A stretch of 64,000 bases of DNA, taken from contig NZ_JANXWD010000097.1 in assembly GCF_025351295.1 (NCBI RefSeq), forward strand, positions 1 through 64,000, given 5' to 3'. The notes under the pieces are model-generated. The model had not been told where the DNA came from and made no database searches. It was given only the letters and a program-made list of their open reading frames with translations. The DNA is from Phenylobacterium sp. (lineage in GTDB: Bacteria; Pseudomonadota; Alphaproteobacteria; Caulobacterales; Caulobacteraceae). Positions 62,195 through 64,000 of the stretch are shown here, piece by piece. Position 1 is the first letter of the stretch. Every line of letters starts with the position of its first letter. Made by a program: the position numbers and the translations under genes.

Positions 62195-62692
62195 AGGCTT
62201 CGCTGCCTTGGTCGGATCGATCTCGGCACGGGGAAGGGTCGATCCCTGAGCAAGGCCGCAATCTGCCGCCAAGGCAGATGCCCGTGTTCCCGGGCCGAGC
62301 GGAATGGGGCGCTCTCCGCCTATTCCTCTACGGGTGTCACCCCGGTTTCGCCGCAGCGAAGACCGGAACCCACGACCGGTCGCGGCGACAGGACGGCCGC
62401 GAACTGCCGAGCTTGAGGGTGGGTCCCGGTCTTTGGCTGCGCCAAAACCGGGATGACACCGTTGGGAGGGTCAGAGGGTGGCGTTTGGCAGCCCTCGATC
62501 CTGCTTCGCCGGGCGATCATGTGATCTCGGCCCCGGGTCGGCGCATCGGCCGGGCGATCGGAGCACCACCCTTCGTCCGTCAGCCTTCGCCTTGTCCAGC
62601 GGATTGATGGGTAACGGTCCAGCGCGGATGGCTGTGTGAATCCTGTAGCCCCGGCAAGCAGGCGAGCGTGGTCTCCAGCTCCCTCACAGCCG
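62195..62692. other. 498-nt gene-free region holding a palindromic element
   Basis: Between the zinc-ribbon gene and the leftward PEP-CTERM gene. The main content is the inverted repeat at 62333-62460. No credible coding frame or RNA was recognised in the rest. Confidence 0.5.
62333..62460. repeat. Complex inverted repeat with internal hairpins
   Basis: Arms GGTGTCACCCCGGTTTCGCC (from 62333) and GGCTGCGCCAAAACCGGGAT (ending GACACC at 62460); each arm carries an inner hairpin (TTCGCCGCAGCGAA; TTTGGCTGCGCCAAA). About 128 nt in all, with a short spacer. Of the intergenic palindromic type seen in alphaproteobacteria. Confidence 0.75.
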
Positions 62693-63502
62693 CTAGAAGC
62701 GCACCTTCACCAGGCGCTGGCGCGAGCGGCGGAGCATGACGCCGGTGAAGCCGAAGCCGCCGATCAGCAGGGTCCAGGTCGCCGGTTCCGGCACCGCGCC
62801 GAAGGCGAAGCTCTGGTGGGCGGCGTTGGCGCCGTATTTGCCGGTCTCGCTGATGAAGGTCAGGCCGGAGTGGACCGCGCCGTAGCCCGAGAGGCCGGCC
62901 AGGTAGTTGGCGCCGGAGAAGGCGGCGATATAGCTGTCGAGCGCGCCATTGCCGCTGACCACCGAATAGGTCGGGTTGATCACCTGCCAGATGGCGCCTT
63001 GCAGGCCGGCCAGCCGGTCGACGGTGTCGGCGGTATGCGGGGCGCTGGCGTAGAGCAGGGCCCCGTAGTTCACCAGCCGGCCGACCTGGACCACCTGGGC
63101 CTTGCTGAGCGGCGAGCCGCCCACGAACGGATTGCCGGTCTGGTAGTTGGAGTTAGTGGTCAGGTCGTGGACATCGTCGTACTTCAGGTCGAGGCCGCCC
63201 AGGGTGATGTTGTGGAAGATGTCCACGCAGAAGGCGAGCAGGTCGGACGGCCCGCTGAGCGCGCCGGTCGCCGGCGTGGCGCCCGTGCCCTGATAGGTCT
63301 TGAACGTGATGGGGCCGATATAGACGTATTCGCTGGCGCCGCCGGGACCGTTGATGTGCGCGGTCCGCGAGGTGTCCATGCTGTCCGACTGCAGGAAGTA
63401 CTGCGTCGCATGGCCCGGGCTGGCGAGCGCGAGACCGCAGGCGAAGGCCGCCGCGGGCAGGAAGGCGGCGCGAGCGCCAAAGACTGCATTGAAATGGGAC
63501 AC
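62693..63502 (-). CDS. Secreted protein with PEPxxWA-type C-terminal sorting signal
   Basis: 269 residues. A signal peptide (about 1-30) precedes a secreted domain with MDTSRTAHINGPGGASEYVY and a region AFCVDIFHNITLGGLDLKYD, common in PEP-CTERM proteins. The tail is the PEPxxWA-CTERM motif: PEPATW, a hydrophobic helix and RRSRQR. Such signals are processed by exosortase. GTG start. Tandem paralogue of the next gene. Confidence 0.85.
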   Translation of the reverse strand: MSHFNAVFGARAAFLPAAAFACGLALASPGHATQYFLQSDSMDTSRTAHINGPGGASEYVYIGPITFKTYQGTGATPATGALSGPSDLLAFCVDIFHNITLGGLDLKYDDVHDLTTNSNYQTGNPFVGGSPLSKAQVVQVGRLVNYGALLYASAPHTADTVDRLAGLQGAIWQVINPTYSVVSGNGALDSYIAAFSGANYLAGLSGYGAVHSGLTFISETGKYGANAAHQSFAFGAVPEPATWTLLIGGFGFTGVMLRRSRQRLVKVRF

Positions 63503-63585
63503 TGAACGGCTCCTGACTGGACTTGCGTCTGTCAGAGAGCAGTTCTCGTGCCAGGTCTCAGGAGGCTCTCAGCCCCGCGGCCGGG

Positions 63586-64000
63586 TCAGGCCCGGACGCG
63601 GACCGTCCGGCGGCGGTCGCGGCGGAGCATGGCGCCGGCGAACCCGAAGCCGCCGATCATCAGCACCCAGGTCGAGGGCTCGGGCACCGCGAAGGTGAAG
63701 CCCTGGTGCGCGCTGAGCGTCCCGTACTTGCCGGTCTCGGAGATGAACGAGATGCCCGAGCCGACCGAGCCGTGGCCGGTCAGGAAGCTGTTGTAGGAGG
63801 CACTGGTGTAGTCGGCGATCAGGCTGTCGACCGGGGCGTCGAACGCGACGACGGTGTAGGTCGGGTTGATCACCTGCCAGATCGCGCCCTGCAGGCCCGC
63901 CAGCTTCGCGCTCTTGTTGACGTCGGCGCTGTCGTAGACGAGTTCGCCGTAGTTCACGAGGCGCGCGACCTGCATGGTCTGCGCGGCCGAGATCGGCGAC
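63586..64000 (-). CDS. Second PEPxxWA-type secreted protein, C-terminal part (runs off window)
   Basis: 138 codons of the C-terminal part, open to the window edge. Closely similar to the neighbour's C-terminal half (VARLVNYGELVY vs VGRLVNYGALLY; GAIWQVINPTYTVV vs GAIWQVINPTYSVV; FISETGKYG in both), ending PEPSTWVLMIGGFGFAGAML then an Arg-rich tail. Tandem duplicate. N-terminus outside the window. Confidence 0.85.
   Translation of the reverse strand, partial: SPISAAQTMQVARLVNYGELVYDSADVNKSAKLAGLQGAIWQVINPTYTVVAFDAPVDSLIADYTSASYNSFLTGHGSVGSGISFISETGKYGTLSAHQGFTFAVPEPSTWVLMIGGFGFAGAMLRRDRRRTVRVRA

Overview
The window is GC-rich, densely coded chromosomal DNA from an alphaproteobacterium, most likely a member of the Caulobacteraceae (Caulobacter/Phenylobacterium type). 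Pointers are PEPxxWA-type C-terminal sorting signals, FeoAB, COQ7-type ubiquinone synthesis, NodT-type efflux lipoproteins, many start/stop-overlapping operons, and intergenic palindromic repeats carrying GANTC sites (the CcrM methylation sequence). No rRNA, CRISPR array, phage or insertion sequence was seen. The only tRNA is tRNA-Leu(CAA) at 49458-49541.

0-10 kb: 5' end of uvrC; a four-gene unit running leftward (membrane protein, winged-helix regulator, alpha/beta hydrolase, M20 amidohydrolase) behind a double AAGTACTT operator; a fatty-acyl-CoA synthetase; a ClpX-type zinc-finger protein; an FKBP lipoprotein; a NUDIX hydrolase; and a truncated phosphotransferase. 10-18 kb: a LysR regulator divergent from an EmrA/EmrB/NodT-type tripartite efflux operon, then a universal stress protein, a quinone reductase-like protein, a gene-free stretch with a 17-bp tandem repeat, and a secreted YYDxxGxW-repeat protein. 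18-33 kb: an unknown helical protein, a cytochrome P450, the tesA/ybbA/ybbP group arranged as in E. coli, thiC with its TPP riboswitch, a D-cysteine desulfhydrase/aspartate racemase pair, small secreted and TPR proteins, two EamA transporters, a MAPEG protein and a cyclase-family hydrolase.

33.9-49.2 kb is the most unusual part. First come four hydrolase genes (patatin phospholipase, metallo-beta-lactamase-fold hydrolase, thermolysin-like metallopeptidase, alpha/beta hydrolase). Then comes an eight-gene leftward operon (49232 down to 40418). It encodes a COX/Ppo-type haem dioxygenase that keeps the catalytic Tyr-x-x-His motif, a degenerate P450-like protein, an Old Yellow Enzyme-family flavoprotein, two membrane-anchored dihaem c-type cytochromes each with a four-helix membrane partner, and a further membrane protein. 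I infer a lipid-oxygenation (oxylipin) system. The chemistry is not proven by sequence.

49.5-64 kb: tRNA-Leu, feoAB behind a Fur-box-like site, a tyrosine/homogentisate catabolic block (hpd, isoaspartyl peptidase, hmgA-like, small ORF, FAH-family, MarR) with a candidate MarR operator upstream of hpd, a secreted mono-haem protein overlapping a pro-domain-less sedolisin, a YqaA/DedA-type membrane protein, dsbB, coq7, a small zinc-ribbon protein, and two tandem secreted proteins with PEPxxWA-type C-termini, the second cut by the window edge.
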